Assembly (NCBI RefSeq): GCF_012952065.1
Contig: NZ_JABCJJ010000010.1
Coordinates: 1-64,000 of the forward strand
DNA length: 64,000 bases
Origin: Cellulomonas fimi
Lineage (GTDB): Bacteria; Actinomycetota; Actinomycetes; Actinomycetales; Cellulomonadaceae
Direction of reading: 5' to 3'
The position numbers were made by a program, and so were the translations under genes. Under the pieces are notes generated by a model. The model was not told the DNA's origin. It worked only from the letters and a program-made list of their open reading frames with translations, and ran no database searches. This document shows, piece by piece, positions 17,011-25,142 of the stretch (position 1 is the first letter of the stretch; every line of letters starts with the position of its first letter).

Positions 17011-19461
17011 TCAGTCGGCGTAGACGCGGAAGTAGTCGAACTCCGACGTGGCCGGCTCCGGGTTCGCGTCGGGCCGCAGCCCGTGCGAGATCAGACCGAT
17101 CCGGAAGTCCGTCCCGGCCGGCAGGGTCCACGTGCCGCCCGCCACCCAGGTGGATCCGTCGTTGCTCGTGAACGCCTGGAACTCGTTCTCCCCGGCCGCG
17201 TCGGTCCGGTGGACGATCCGCAGCCACGTCGTGTCGCCGGGCGGGCCGATGATCGTCCCGCCGTAGGACAGCCCGTCCGCGAACGGCATCTCCTTGCCGA
17301 ACTCGGTCTGCCGCGTGTTCCAGATCGCGACGTGCGACAGGCGCAGCCACAGGTCGTCGTTCGCGTAGACGACCAGCCCGCCCTGCTGGAAGTTGCGGAT
17401 GTCATCCGTGCCGAGGTCGATCTGGAGCTGCGTCTCGACCGTCCAGTCGCCCTCGGGCGGGTCGCGCAGGAGCAGGCCGGCCGTGCGGCCCGGTCCGCCG
17501 AGGTCGCCCGCCTCGACGTCCCACGTGAGCTCACCGTCGACCACCGTGGCCTCCTCGGCGTCGAGCACGGTCCAGCCCTCGAGGTCCGGGCCGGCGAACT
17601 CGTCGCTGTACTCCGGCAGCAGCGTGCCGGGCGTCGGCCGGGGCACGGCCTCGGTCACGGGCTCCGCCGCCTCGACGACGGAGAGGTTGTCGACGTGCAC
17701 GCCGCCGTCGCCCGCGTACGCGCCTGCCTGGCCGTTGAGCCGCGTACCGGCCGGGAGCGTCAGCTCCACGTCCGCGAGCGGGTCGAACAGCCGCGCCTCG
17801 GTCAGCTCGGCGGTCGCGACGCCGTCGCGCACCTCGAGCGCGAGGCTGTGCCACGTGGCGGTGTGGCCCTCCGGCAGGGCCTGGCGGACCTCCGCGGTCG
17901 TCTCGCCGCGCCGGACCGTGCGCAGCACCAGCTCGCCGGCCGCCGGGTCGACGAACGCCTGGATCGCCGTCCCGGTGCTGTTGCGCTGCTTCGGACCCTC
18001 GGCCTGCCAGCGCGAGGCGGCGACGAGGCCGTACGCGGCGGCGTCGGCGGCGTCGGCCAGGCGGAAGTCCGCCTCGACCCGCACGTCACGCGGGGCCGAC
18101 GGCTGCGTGACCAGCAGGTGCTCCCCGTCACCCGAAGCCGCGGCGTAGGTGCCGGACTGCGGGTCCTCGGCCGTGGTCCACGCACCCTGGTCGTCGAAGC
18201 GGTGCGGCAGGCCGTCGTCGAAGGTCGTGACGAAGCGCCCGTCCGTGACCGGACCGGGCATCGGGCCCTCGGACGGCCCCGCGCCGGCGTTGACCTCGGG
18301 CCAGCCGTCGATCCAGTCGAGCCGGTCCATCAGCATGGGCCGCTCGTTGATCCCGAACGGCTCGTCGAGGAACGGGTCCTCGCGGTCGAGGGCGTGGTAG
18401 ACGATCCAGTCCTGTCCGGCGAGGTCCCGGACCACGGCGTTGTGTCCGGTCCCGATCCAGGTGTTGCCGTTCTGGTAGAGCGTCGGCGTGCCGCCCGCGC
18501 GCGAGTCGAGCAGCGGGACGCCCTGGCGGTCGACGTACGGACCGGTGAGGTCCTGCGACCGGCCGACCTGGACGCTGTACCCGGTCGTCGGGCCGGCGCA
18601 GCAGTTCGCGGTCGACGCGAACAGGTACCACCAGTCGTCGCGCTGCACGACGTACGCGCCCTCGAACTTGTTGTCGATGGCGACCTGGGTCGGCTCGCCG
18701 ACGGCCTCGGTGCCGGTCTCGTCGAGCTCGGTGACCCAGATGCCGCCGTAGTACGAGCCGTAGAACAGGTACTCCGTGCCGTCCTCGGCCATCACGTGGT
18801 TCGGGTCGAACGTCCACAGGTAGTTGTCGGGCCCGGCGCGCCATGGGTCGACGACGGGGTCGCCCGAGTCGGTCCACGGGCCGGTCGGGGTGGGCGCCGT
18901 GGCGACGCCGACGGCGTTGTCGTTGCGCTCGGGGCTGAGGTTCGACTCCGTCACCACGTAGTACAGGCGGTACTCGCCGTCGACGTAGCGGATGTCGGGC
19001 GCCCACAGGGCCGCGTTCACGGCGGTGTCCGCCCAGGACGGGATCGTCGCCTCGGTGAAGGCGTCGCCGACGTACTCCCACTCGACCAGGTCGGCCGACC
19101 TGGAGATCGGGAGCAGGTGGCGCGTCCCCTCGCCCTCGAGCAGCGGGTCGGTCGTCCCGTACGCGTACCACCAGCCGTCCTTGCCGCGGATCACCGCGGG
19201 ATCGGCGTAGGTGTCGGCGAACTCGGCGCTGATCGGGTTGGTGGACGACGGCGCCCGGTCGGGTCCGCGCGCGGTGACCGCGGTGACCGCGGCGACCCCG
19301 GTGCCCGCGCCCGACGCCGGGATCGCGCCCACCAGGGCGAGAGCGACGGCCGTGGCCACCGTGGTGAGGGCGGACACCGTGGTGAGGGCGGACACCGTGG
19401 TGAGGGCGGACACCGTGGTGAGGGCGGACACCGTGGTCAGGACAGATCTGCGACTGCTCAC
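17011..19461 (-). CDS. Large secreted GH43 enzyme with C-terminal beta-sandwich domains
   Basis: From the GTG at 19461 (preceded by GGGAGC) the protein has 816 residues. An export signal starting SSRRSVLTT carries five LTTVSA-type hexapeptides and then a normal hydrophobic core. The GH43 domain (about 75-380) has the base Asp87 in YADPAV, an Asp in TFDPNH and the acid Glu in KFEGAYV. A concanavalin-like sandwich (about 405-560) and a GH43-C2/DUF1349-like module (about 590-816) follow. The closest functional expectation is arabinan or arabinoxylan degradation outside the cell. It is upstream of, and codirectional with, the sugar import operon. An ATG at 19587 would add 42 hydrophilic residues ahead of the signal and is disfavoured. 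Confidence 0.87.
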   Translation of the reverse strand: MSSRRSVLTTVSALTTVSALTTVSALTTVSALTTVATAVALALVGAIPASGAGTGVAAVTAVTARGPDRAPSSTNPISAEFADTYADPAVIRGKDGWWYAYGTTDPLLEGEGTRHLLPISRSADLVEWEYVGDAFTEATIPSWADTAVNAALWAPDIRYVDGEYRLYYVVTESNLSPERNDNAVGVATAPTPTGPWTDSGDPVVDPWRAGPDNYLWTFDPNHVMAEDGTEYLFYGSYYGGIWVTELDETGTEAVGEPTQVAIDNKFEGAYVVQRDDWWYLFASTANCCAGPTTGYSVQVGRSQDLTGPYVDRQGVPLLDSRAGGTPTLYQNGNTWIGTGHNAVVRDLAGQDWIVYHALDREDPFLDEPFGINERPMLMDRLDWIDGWPEVNAGAGPSEGPMPGPVTDGRFVTTFDDGLPHRFDDQGAWTTAEDPQSGTYAAASGDGEHLLVTQPSAPRDVRVEADFRLADAADAAAYGLVAASRWQAEGPKQRNSTGTAIQAFVDPAAGELVLRTVRRGETTAEVRQALPEGHTATWHSLALEVRDGVATAELTEARLFDPLADVELTLPAGTRLNGQAGAYAGDGGVHVDNLSVVEAAEPVTEAVPRPTPGTLLPEYSDEFAGPDLEGWTVLDAEEATVVDGELTWDVEAGDLGGPGRTAGLLLRDPPEGDWTVETQLQIDLGTDDIRNFQQGGLVVYANDDLWLRLSHVAIWNTRQTEFGKEMPFADGLSYGGTIIGPPGDTTWLRIVHRTDAAGENEFQAFTSNDGSTWVAGGTWTLPAGTDFRIGLISHGLRPDANPEPATSEFDYFRVYAD
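19357..19446. repeat. 18-bp repeat array inside the GH43 signal peptide
   Basis: Four identical 18-bp units (19357-19374, 19375-19392, 19393-19410, 19411-19428) are followed by one degenerate unit (19429-19446). They encode a six-residue hydrophobic repeat in the n/h region of the export signal of the large GH43 enzyme. Unit length keeps the frame, so copy-number change would only lengthen or shorten the signal. Confidence 0.9.
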
Positions 19462-19620
19462 GGCTGCTCCCGTGGTGCGCTCGGCCGCGTCGTCGTCGAC
19501 GCTCGCGTCGTCGTTGACGCTGCCCTCGTTCCTACTCCCGGCGCGCCGGTGCCGCGCGGCGAGGCGGCCCGAGACGCCCGGTTTCACCCCCGAGCTGTCC
19601 TCGGGCGCGGCGTGGGAGGG

Positions 19621-21447
19621 TCACGGAGCGGCACCGAGGCTCGTCAGAAGGCTCTTCGCGGCGTCCAGCAGGTCCTTCTCGAGCACGTCCATGCCGAGCA
19701 CGTCGAAGTTCTTGATGCCCTGCTTCGTGAGCACCTCCTTGGCCACGGCTGCCGGCACGTCCCGAGGCACCACGCCGAACCACTTGGTCCGCGCCAGGTC
19801 GATCGTCACGTCGACCTTCTGCGAGTTGACCCACATCCCCTGCTCGGTGAGCCGCTCGAGGCTCCGGCGGATCTGGCCGCCCTTCTCCGTCTTGATGACG
19901 CCCTCCATGATCGACTCGACGGTCTCCGTCACCTTGGTGCCCTCGAGCTTGGCGCGCTCCTCGAGCTCCTCGAGAACGTCGCGTGCGTACCGCCGCAGCT
20001 CGCGCTGGTCCGCCTTGGTCTGCTTCGAGCTGCCGATGTGCAGCTTCTCGGCCGACGACGCGCCCGCCTTGGCCTCGAAGACCGCGACGATCTCGAGCTT
20101 GTCACCCACCCGGCGCACGAGGACGCCGTCCGTCAGCTGCGACCCGCGGAACCCGCGGATGAGGTGGCCCGGGAAGAACTCGAGCTCGCCCGCGACGTCC
20201 TCGAGACCCAGCGCACGCTTGCCCGTGCCCTCGCGGAGCCACGTCACGACCCGGTTCTCCAGCAGCTCCTCGAGCAGCTGTCCCTTCACGCCCTCGGCGC
20301 GCTCGTCCAGCGTCTTGCCGTAGCCCTTGCGGACCGCTCGGTCGAGGGCGAGCTCGTCCAGGCCGGCCAACGCCGGGTGCCGGGTCGTGACGGTGCGCAG
20401 GGCGGCGGTGAGCTTCGGGTCGAGCGCCTGCGGGGTCTCCTTGAACGCGGCGGTCGACACCTTCAGCCGGTCGAACGTGAGCGCGACGTCGTGCGACGCG
20501 GTGCGCCCGAGCGGCTTCTTGCTCGCGACGGTCGCGTCGGCCGCGCGCAGGCTGCGGACCCCCGCGACGTCGGCCGAGACGCGCTCGCCCATCGCCATCG
20601 CGTAGGACCAGCGCGCGGCGTCGTCCCCGTAGAGCGACGCCATCCGGTCGGCCGTGTAGAGCGCGCGGCCCTGCTTGGCGAGCCGGCCCGCGGCCGGCAG
20701 CAGGATGCTCGCGGCGAGCACCGCGCGCTCGGCGTCCGAGAGCGCATAACCGAACAGGTCCTTGCCCGAGTAGGCCTCGTACGCGGCGACGGCGCTCCCG
20801 ACGATCGGGATGAACCCGACGGCGAACTCGATGGCCTCGACGAAGAACGGTCGGTCGACGGGATCCGGCCGCACCTCGATGATGTCGGCGGGCAGCTCGG
20901 ACGCGGCGCGGTACGCGGCGTACAGGTCGGGGCGCTCCACGAGCAGGAGCCGGTCGAGCGCCTGCTCGGCGGTGACCCTGAAGAAGTCGTCGTCGGGCTC
21001 GTGGAACACCTGGGCCCGCAGGAGCGCCGCGTTGATCTCGTCGACGACCGTCTTGGTCTGCGTGTTGTAGCGGATGTAGAGCTTGGTGTCGCCGTGGACC
21101 ACCCGGTAGACCGACTGCAGCTTCCGCTGGTTCTCGGCGACCAGCGCGTCGTACTCGGCGACCTTGTTCTTGTAGGCGGTCAGGTCGCGCTGGATCGGTC
21201 GCAGCCGCTTCTCGGCCATGATCGTGCAGGCCTCCTGCCACGCGAGCTCGGCGCTCATGAACGTGGTGGCCTGGGCCTTGAACCCCTCGACGAGCACCGG
21301 GCTGGACCGGAGCATCTCGGTCATGATCCCCAGGGTCAGCCGCATGATCGCGATGCGCTGCGACGTCTCGATCCCGCCGCGCAGCACCGCGGCCAGCTGC
21401 GCCTGCTGGACGCGGAGCTGCTTCTTGAACGGCGCGAGGTCACCCAT
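19621..21447 (-). CDS. Putative toxin: PT-TG-like pre-toxin segment with PD-(D/E)XK-like C-terminus
   Basis: The 608-residue protein has no signal peptide. Residues 1-200 are helical with a coiled-coil-like stretch (about 85-115). Residues about 206-262 (IPIVGSAVAAYEAYSGKDLF followed by LSDAER) resemble the PT-TG pre-toxin segment of polymorphic toxins. The C-terminal part contains Asp440 and then Glu458-Ala-Lys460 at the end of a hydrophobic strand (IVAVFEAK), with GGQIRRSLERL further on, a pattern of PD-(D/E)XK nucleases. I infer a nuclease effector. The gene starts 12 nt after the stop of a 1000-residue partner and is probably co-transcribed with it. No obvious immunity gene follows; the next feature is the GH43 gene. 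The nuclease call is moderate. Confidence 0.6.
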   Translation of the reverse strand: MGDLAPFKKQLRVQQAQLAAVLRGGIETSQRIAIMRLTLGIMTEMLRSSPVLVEGFKAQATTFMSAELAWQEACTIMAEKRLRPIQRDLTAYKNKVAEYDALVAENQRKLQSVYRVVHGDTKLYIRYNTQTKTVVDEINAALLRAQVFHEPDDDFFRVTAEQALDRLLLVERPDLYAAYRAASELPADIIEVRPDPVDRPFFVEAIEFAVGFIPIVGSAVAAYEAYSGKDLFGYALSDAERAVLAASILLPAAGRLAKQGRALYTADRMASLYGDDAARWSYAMAMGERVSADVAGVRSLRAADATVASKKPLGRTASHDVALTFDRLKVSTAAFKETPQALDPKLTAALRTVTTRHPALAGLDELALDRAVRKGYGKTLDERAEGVKGQLLEELLENRVVTWLREGTGKRALGLEDVAGELEFFPGHLIRGFRGSQLTDGVLVRRVGDKLEIVAVFEAKAGASSAEKLHIGSSKQTKADQRELRRYARDVLEELEERAKLEGTKVTETVESIMEGVIKTEKGGQIRRSLERLTEQGMWVNSQKVDVTIDLARTKWFGVVPRDVPAAVAKEVLTKQGIKNFDVLGMDVLEKDLLDAAKSLLTSLGAAP

Positions 21448-21459
21448 GGCGGCGGGCCG

Positions 21460-24400
21460 CTACTCGTCCTCGTCCCACTCCCAGCCGTCGGGGTCGACGC
21501 GCTTCCACCGCGGCAGGTCGTCGTCGGGCCGCAGGACCACCAGCGGCGTCGGGACGTGGGTGAGCCACGGCTCGCCGACCGGGATCTCGCCCTGCGGGGC
21601 ACCGGTCCGCTCCATGATCTCGGTGAGGATCGAGACGTAGAGCGGGTCGTCGATGTCCGGGAGACCGCCGAGCGGGTCGTCCGGGTCGACCTCCCCGCCG
21701 CGCCAGATCTTCCCGGTCTCGAGGTAGTAGGCGATCGCGGCCTCGAACCCGGGCCGCGCGGGGACGACGACGCGCGCCGCTCCCGAACGCAGGAACTCGA
21801 GCCACGCCGGGTCGGCGTCCTGCCGCAGGAACCGCTCGGCCCAGGTGCTGCGCCGGCCCCAGTAGTACGGGTAGCAGACGTACTGGAGCTGGTCCCACTC
21901 GAAGGCCTGCTCGAAGAACCGGATGAAGCTGCCCTCGTCCTCGGCGTCGGTGAAGTCGAAGTACGGCGGGTCGGTGTCCTGGGTCGCCTGGAACTGGCCG
22001 TACCGCTGCCGCGTGACGATCGAGATGCAGTGCTTCTTGAGCTCGTCGCGGACCGTCTGGAGGTTCTGCGTGGGCGGCGCGACGAACCGCGACGAGGACC
22101 GCTGCGCCTCGGCGTCGGCCTTGGCCTGGATCTCGGCGACCTGGCTGTCGTAGACCTGGACCTTGCGCTGGTACGCGTCGACGAGCTTGTCGTAGGTCGA
22201 CAGCTGCCAGGCCTCGTAGTGCTCGAGGGTGCGGGTGAAGACGGCGTCGACCGATGCCGAGTAGGTGTTCGTCTCGTACGCGAGCAGGTGCACCGGCAGC
22301 TTGCTCTGGCCCTCGTAGGCGTCCGACGTCAGCAGGCCCATGTCGAGCGAGACCCGTCCGATCGAGTGGTCGGAGCCGACGTCGGTCGTCGTGCTGCCGG
22401 GCCGCCACACCCGCTGCGACCGGCCGACCGTGACGGCGACCGTCAGGAGGTCGTCGGTCAGCGCCATGAGCTGCACCGTCGCGCGGTACGGGCGGTACCC
22501 GGCCGGGATGGCGAGGTCCGGCGTCAGGGTGCTGCGCGGCTGGCCCTCCTCACCCTCGTCGTCGGCCCCCTCGCCGTGCATGACCGTCGACGACGCCGTG
22601 ACGAAGACCGGCGGCGGCGTGGTGATCCCCTCCGCCCCGTAGAGCGCGGCGAGCGGCCGGTAGCTGACCTCGTCGATCGCGGTGGCATCAGGGGCGCGCG
22701 TCTCGAGGGGGATCGGCGGAGTGGGCAGCGCGAGCTCGGCCGTCGACCGCTCCAGGTGCCAGACGTAGGACGACGGCTCCGGCACCATGAAGTCGAACAT
22801 CTGGCGGATGCCGTAGTTGAAGACCTGGCTCTCGTAGACCTTCTCGATGAACTGGTAGACGCCGCTGACGTGCTCGGTCGTCGTGTTGGTGAGCTCGTGG
22901 AGGTTGACCTCCTCGCGCTCGCGCGTGATGCGGCGGACCTGCTCCTCGCGCACTCGCTCGATCACCCGTTCGAGCGAGCGCTCGATGACGTCGCGCGCGT
23001 AGGTCTGCGCGCTCGTCGTCGAGTCCTCCGTCGAGGTGGAGCTGCTCGCCCGGACCTCGCTCGAGAACTCGACCGAGGGGCCGTACCGCCCGGAGAGGGA
23101 GAGCCCGAACCCGAACTCCTGGTCGCGCTTGACCGTGCGTGAAGCCTCGCGGTTCAGCTCGAAGCGGTCGGCCGTCTCGAGCTCGGTCTGACGCTCGGTC
23201 GTGGTCTCGCGCTCGGTCGTGAAGGTTTCCTCGATGCGCTCGAGGGCACGATGGTTGCGGGACCTGGTCTCGCCGGCGAGCACGTTCTCGACGTGCGCGA
23301 CGTCCATGCGCTGGTAGCGCTTGAGGTGCTGCTTGACGACGAGCAGGTCGGCCACGCCGACGTCGCGGAGGTAGGGGCGTTCGTCGTCGTCGACGTCCGG
23401 CGGCGGCGGGAGAGGCGCGGGACGCAGGCCCAGGCGCACCCGCCGTTCGAGCTCGGCGGTCAGCCTGTCGACGACGACCTCGAGCGGGTGCGCGGTCGGG
23501 TCCAGCTCGAGGTCGGCGAGGAGCTGCAGCGTCGGCTGCGACAGGCGCGCGACGGCGTCGGGCACGAGGGAGTACGGGACGCGCCGGGGGCGTTCGGGGT
23601 CGGCGTGCGCGTCGGCGCTCGCCTCCGCCATGTCGTCGGCGTCAGTGGGGCGGACGTCGACGCCCGGGACCACGAGGAGCCCGGGACGCGCGTACCCGGC
23701 CAGCTCGGCGACTGCCTGCTGGACACGCGTCGCGGCGGACAGGTCGGGGGCACGGCCCCACAGGCGTGGCGCCGACCCCTGCGCGACGGCGTCGCCGGCT
23801 CCCTGCCCGACGGCGCCGTCGGCGTCCTGGTCGCCCCGCGCGCGGCGCGCACCGAGCCCGCGTGCCGGCTGCCCGACGACGTCCCTCAGCGCAGCCGGCA
23901 GCCGCACCGGGGCGTGGAGGTAGCTGCGCAGCCGCTGATCGGTCCGCCGACCGCCGTCGACGACGAGCGCGTGGAGCCGCAGCAGCCGCTCGAACCGCCC
24001 ACGGTCCTTCGCGCCGCCGCGCACCCGGCGAGCGAGGACGGCGTCTGACAGGGCGTCCAACGCGTCGGCGAACCGCTCGGAGGCGGCCCCGGGCCAGCCC
24101 CCCTCGACCGCGGCCCCATCGGACGCGGAGATCTCGGACGCGGAGGTCTCGGACGCGGAGATCTCCCGGGCGAGCGCGGCGACGAGATCCGCAGTCGTCC
24201 CCCCGCGGCACAGCACGTCCCGGGCGAGGGCCACGACGCGTCGGGTGTCGGTCGAGTCGAGCACCGCCTGCCCGCGCTCGTCCTGCGCGAGGAACTCGTG
24301 CGCGATCGCGGTGCGCTCGTCAGGGCGCGCGTCGACGAGCGCGTGCAGGAGCCGGGACTCCACCAGGTCGACGCCGCCCGCGCCGCTCGGGTCGAGCTCG

Positions 24401-24462
24401 ACCGGCGCGACCGGCCTCAGCTGCATGAACCGGAAGACGTTCTCGGTGGTGTTGCTCTGCAT
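21460..24462 (-). CDS. 1000-residue protein of unknown family, coiled-coil and beta-rich
   Basis: I do not recognise this family. The ATG at 24462 opens with MQSNTTENVFRFMQLRP. Residues 30-350 are Ala/Asp/Arg-rich, with a SASE repeat near 101-115. Residues 360-400 form a conserved-looking helical block. Residues 400-445 are Glu/Thr/Arg-rich and coiled-coil-like, 450-475 alternate like beta strands, and 485-530 form a second charged helix. Residues 540-565 (YESQVFNYGIRQMFDFMVPE) look like a conserved core. The region 845-920 is Trp/Tyr-rich (YPYYWGRRSTWAERF) and ends with VVVPARPGFEAAIAYYLETG. There is no signal peptide or clear membrane helix. Co-transcription with a probable nuclease toxin suggests a carrier, scaffold or injection component; this is inference. 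Confidence 0.75.
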   Translation of the reverse strand: MQSNTTENVFRFMQLRPVAPVELDPSGAGGVDLVESRLLHALVDARPDERTAIAHEFLAQDERGQAVLDSTDTRRVVALARDVLCRGGTTADLVAALAREISASETSASEISASDGAAVEGGWPGAASERFADALDALSDAVLARRVRGGAKDRGRFERLLRLHALVVDGGRRTDQRLRSYLHAPVRLPAALRDVVGQPARGLGARRARGDQDADGAVGQGAGDAVAQGSAPRLWGRAPDLSAATRVQQAVAELAGYARPGLLVVPGVDVRPTDADDMAEASADAHADPERPRRVPYSLVPDAVARLSQPTLQLLADLELDPTAHPLEVVVDRLTAELERRVRLGLRPAPLPPPPDVDDDERPYLRDVGVADLLVVKQHLKRYQRMDVAHVENVLAGETRSRNHRALERIEETFTTERETTTERQTELETADRFELNREASRTVKRDQEFGFGLSLSGRYGPSVEFSSEVRASSSTSTEDSTTSAQTYARDVIERSLERVIERVREEQVRRITREREEVNLHELTNTTTEHVSGVYQFIEKVYESQVFNYGIRQMFDFMVPEPSSYVWHLERSTAELALPTPPIPLETRAPDATAIDEVSYRPLAALYGAEGITTPPPVFVTASSTVMHGEGADDEGEEGQPRSTLTPDLAIPAGYRPYRATVQLMALTDDLLTVAVTVGRSQRVWRPGSTTTDVGSDHSIGRVSLDMGLLTSDAYEGQSKLPVHLLAYETNTYSASVDAVFTRTLEHYEAWQLSTYDKLVDAYQRKVQVYDSQVAEIQAKADAEAQRSSSRFVAPPTQNLQTVRDELKKHCISIVTRQRYGQFQATQDTDPPYFDFTDAEDEGSFIRFFEQAFEWDQLQYVCYPYYWGRRSTWAERFLRQDADPAWLEFLRSGAARVVVPARPGFEAAIAYYLETGKIWRGGEVDPDDPLGGLPDIDDPLYVSILTEIMERTGAPQGEIPVGEPWLTHVPTPLVVLRPDDDLPRWKRVDPDGWEWDEDE

Positions 24463-24788
24463 GGTGGCCGCCAGGGCTCGGGACGGGGAGCTGCTCCGGG
24501 TGCGGCGCCGTCGGCCCGTGCCCGGGCGACCGCGTCGAGTTCCACCCACCAAGGAGCAGGAGCCGTCCACCTACGTACATCCGGCTGCTTCACGGAGGAG
24601 CATCCTGTCGCGCCCTGTGGACGACCGCGTCGGCCGGCCGGCACGTGAGCCGCCCACAGCCCAGCCAAGACCGCCCAGGTGTGCATGACCCGCGAGGCGT
24701 CGGCGCGTTCGCTCCTAGCTTCGGCATCGGGCGGCCGATGACGGCCCCGCGACGCGGCGCCACCGCGGACGGGTGACTGGAGGCACGA
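24463..24788. promoter_or_regulatory. Divergent promoter region between the putative toxin operon and the WXG-like pair
   Basis: This 326-bp spacer separates the leftward 1000-residue gene from the rightward WXG-like gene. I see no convincing gene in it. The right end holds the strong ribosome-binding site GGAGG before GTG 24789. Both promoters must lie here, but I could not assign confident -35/-10 elements. Confidence 0.5.
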
Positions 24789-25142
24789 GTGACCTCGTGG
24801 AGCATCTCCCCGGCGGAGGTCCGGGCCGTGCTGGAGCACGTACGGCTCGAGGCAGCCGGCCTCGACGACACCGTGCGAGGGATCGACACCGCGATCGCGG
24901 GGGCGCTCGACGCGTGCGCCGACAGCCCGGTCATCGGCGAAGCGCTCGCGATCTTCGTCGAGAACCGCGCGGTCGAGCTCAGGCTGGTGGACGCGCGGAT
25001 CGACGATGCCGTGGCGGGCGCACTGACCGCCACGGTCGCGTACGAGCGCGGGGACGAGCAGATGGCGGCCGAGCAGCAGGCGATGGCCGCGTCCGTCGCG
25101 CTCGGCGGCCGTCTGGAATCGGTCGCCAGGAACGGCGCATGA
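24789..25142 (+). CDS. Small WXG100/ESX-like helical protein (DUF6507-like)
   Basis: The 117-residue product starts MTSWSISPAEVRAVLEHV and is almost entirely amphipathic helix with a central turn. Its opening resembles actinobacterial DUF6507/WXG100-type proteins, which are exported by type VII (ESX) systems or act as partners of ESX substrates. The GTG start follows GGAGG at good spacing. Its stop overlaps the ATG of the next gene (ATGA), the usual arrangement of ESX pairs. No type VII apparatus genes (EccC, EccD, mycosin) are in the window. The family call rests on pattern and context. Confidence 0.6.
   Translation: MTSWSISPAEVRAVLEHVRLEAAGLDDTVRGIDTAIAGALDACADSPVIGEALAIFVENRAVELRLVDARIDDAVAGALTATVAYERGDEQMAAEQQAMAASVALGGRLESVARNGA

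Noticed and set aside
17083-23142. Roughly 2000-codon open frame on the plus strand across the large GH43 and the two putative toxin-operon genes
   Set aside because: It is antisense to three well-supported minus-strand genes; composition is Arg/Val/Gly-rich without any motif.
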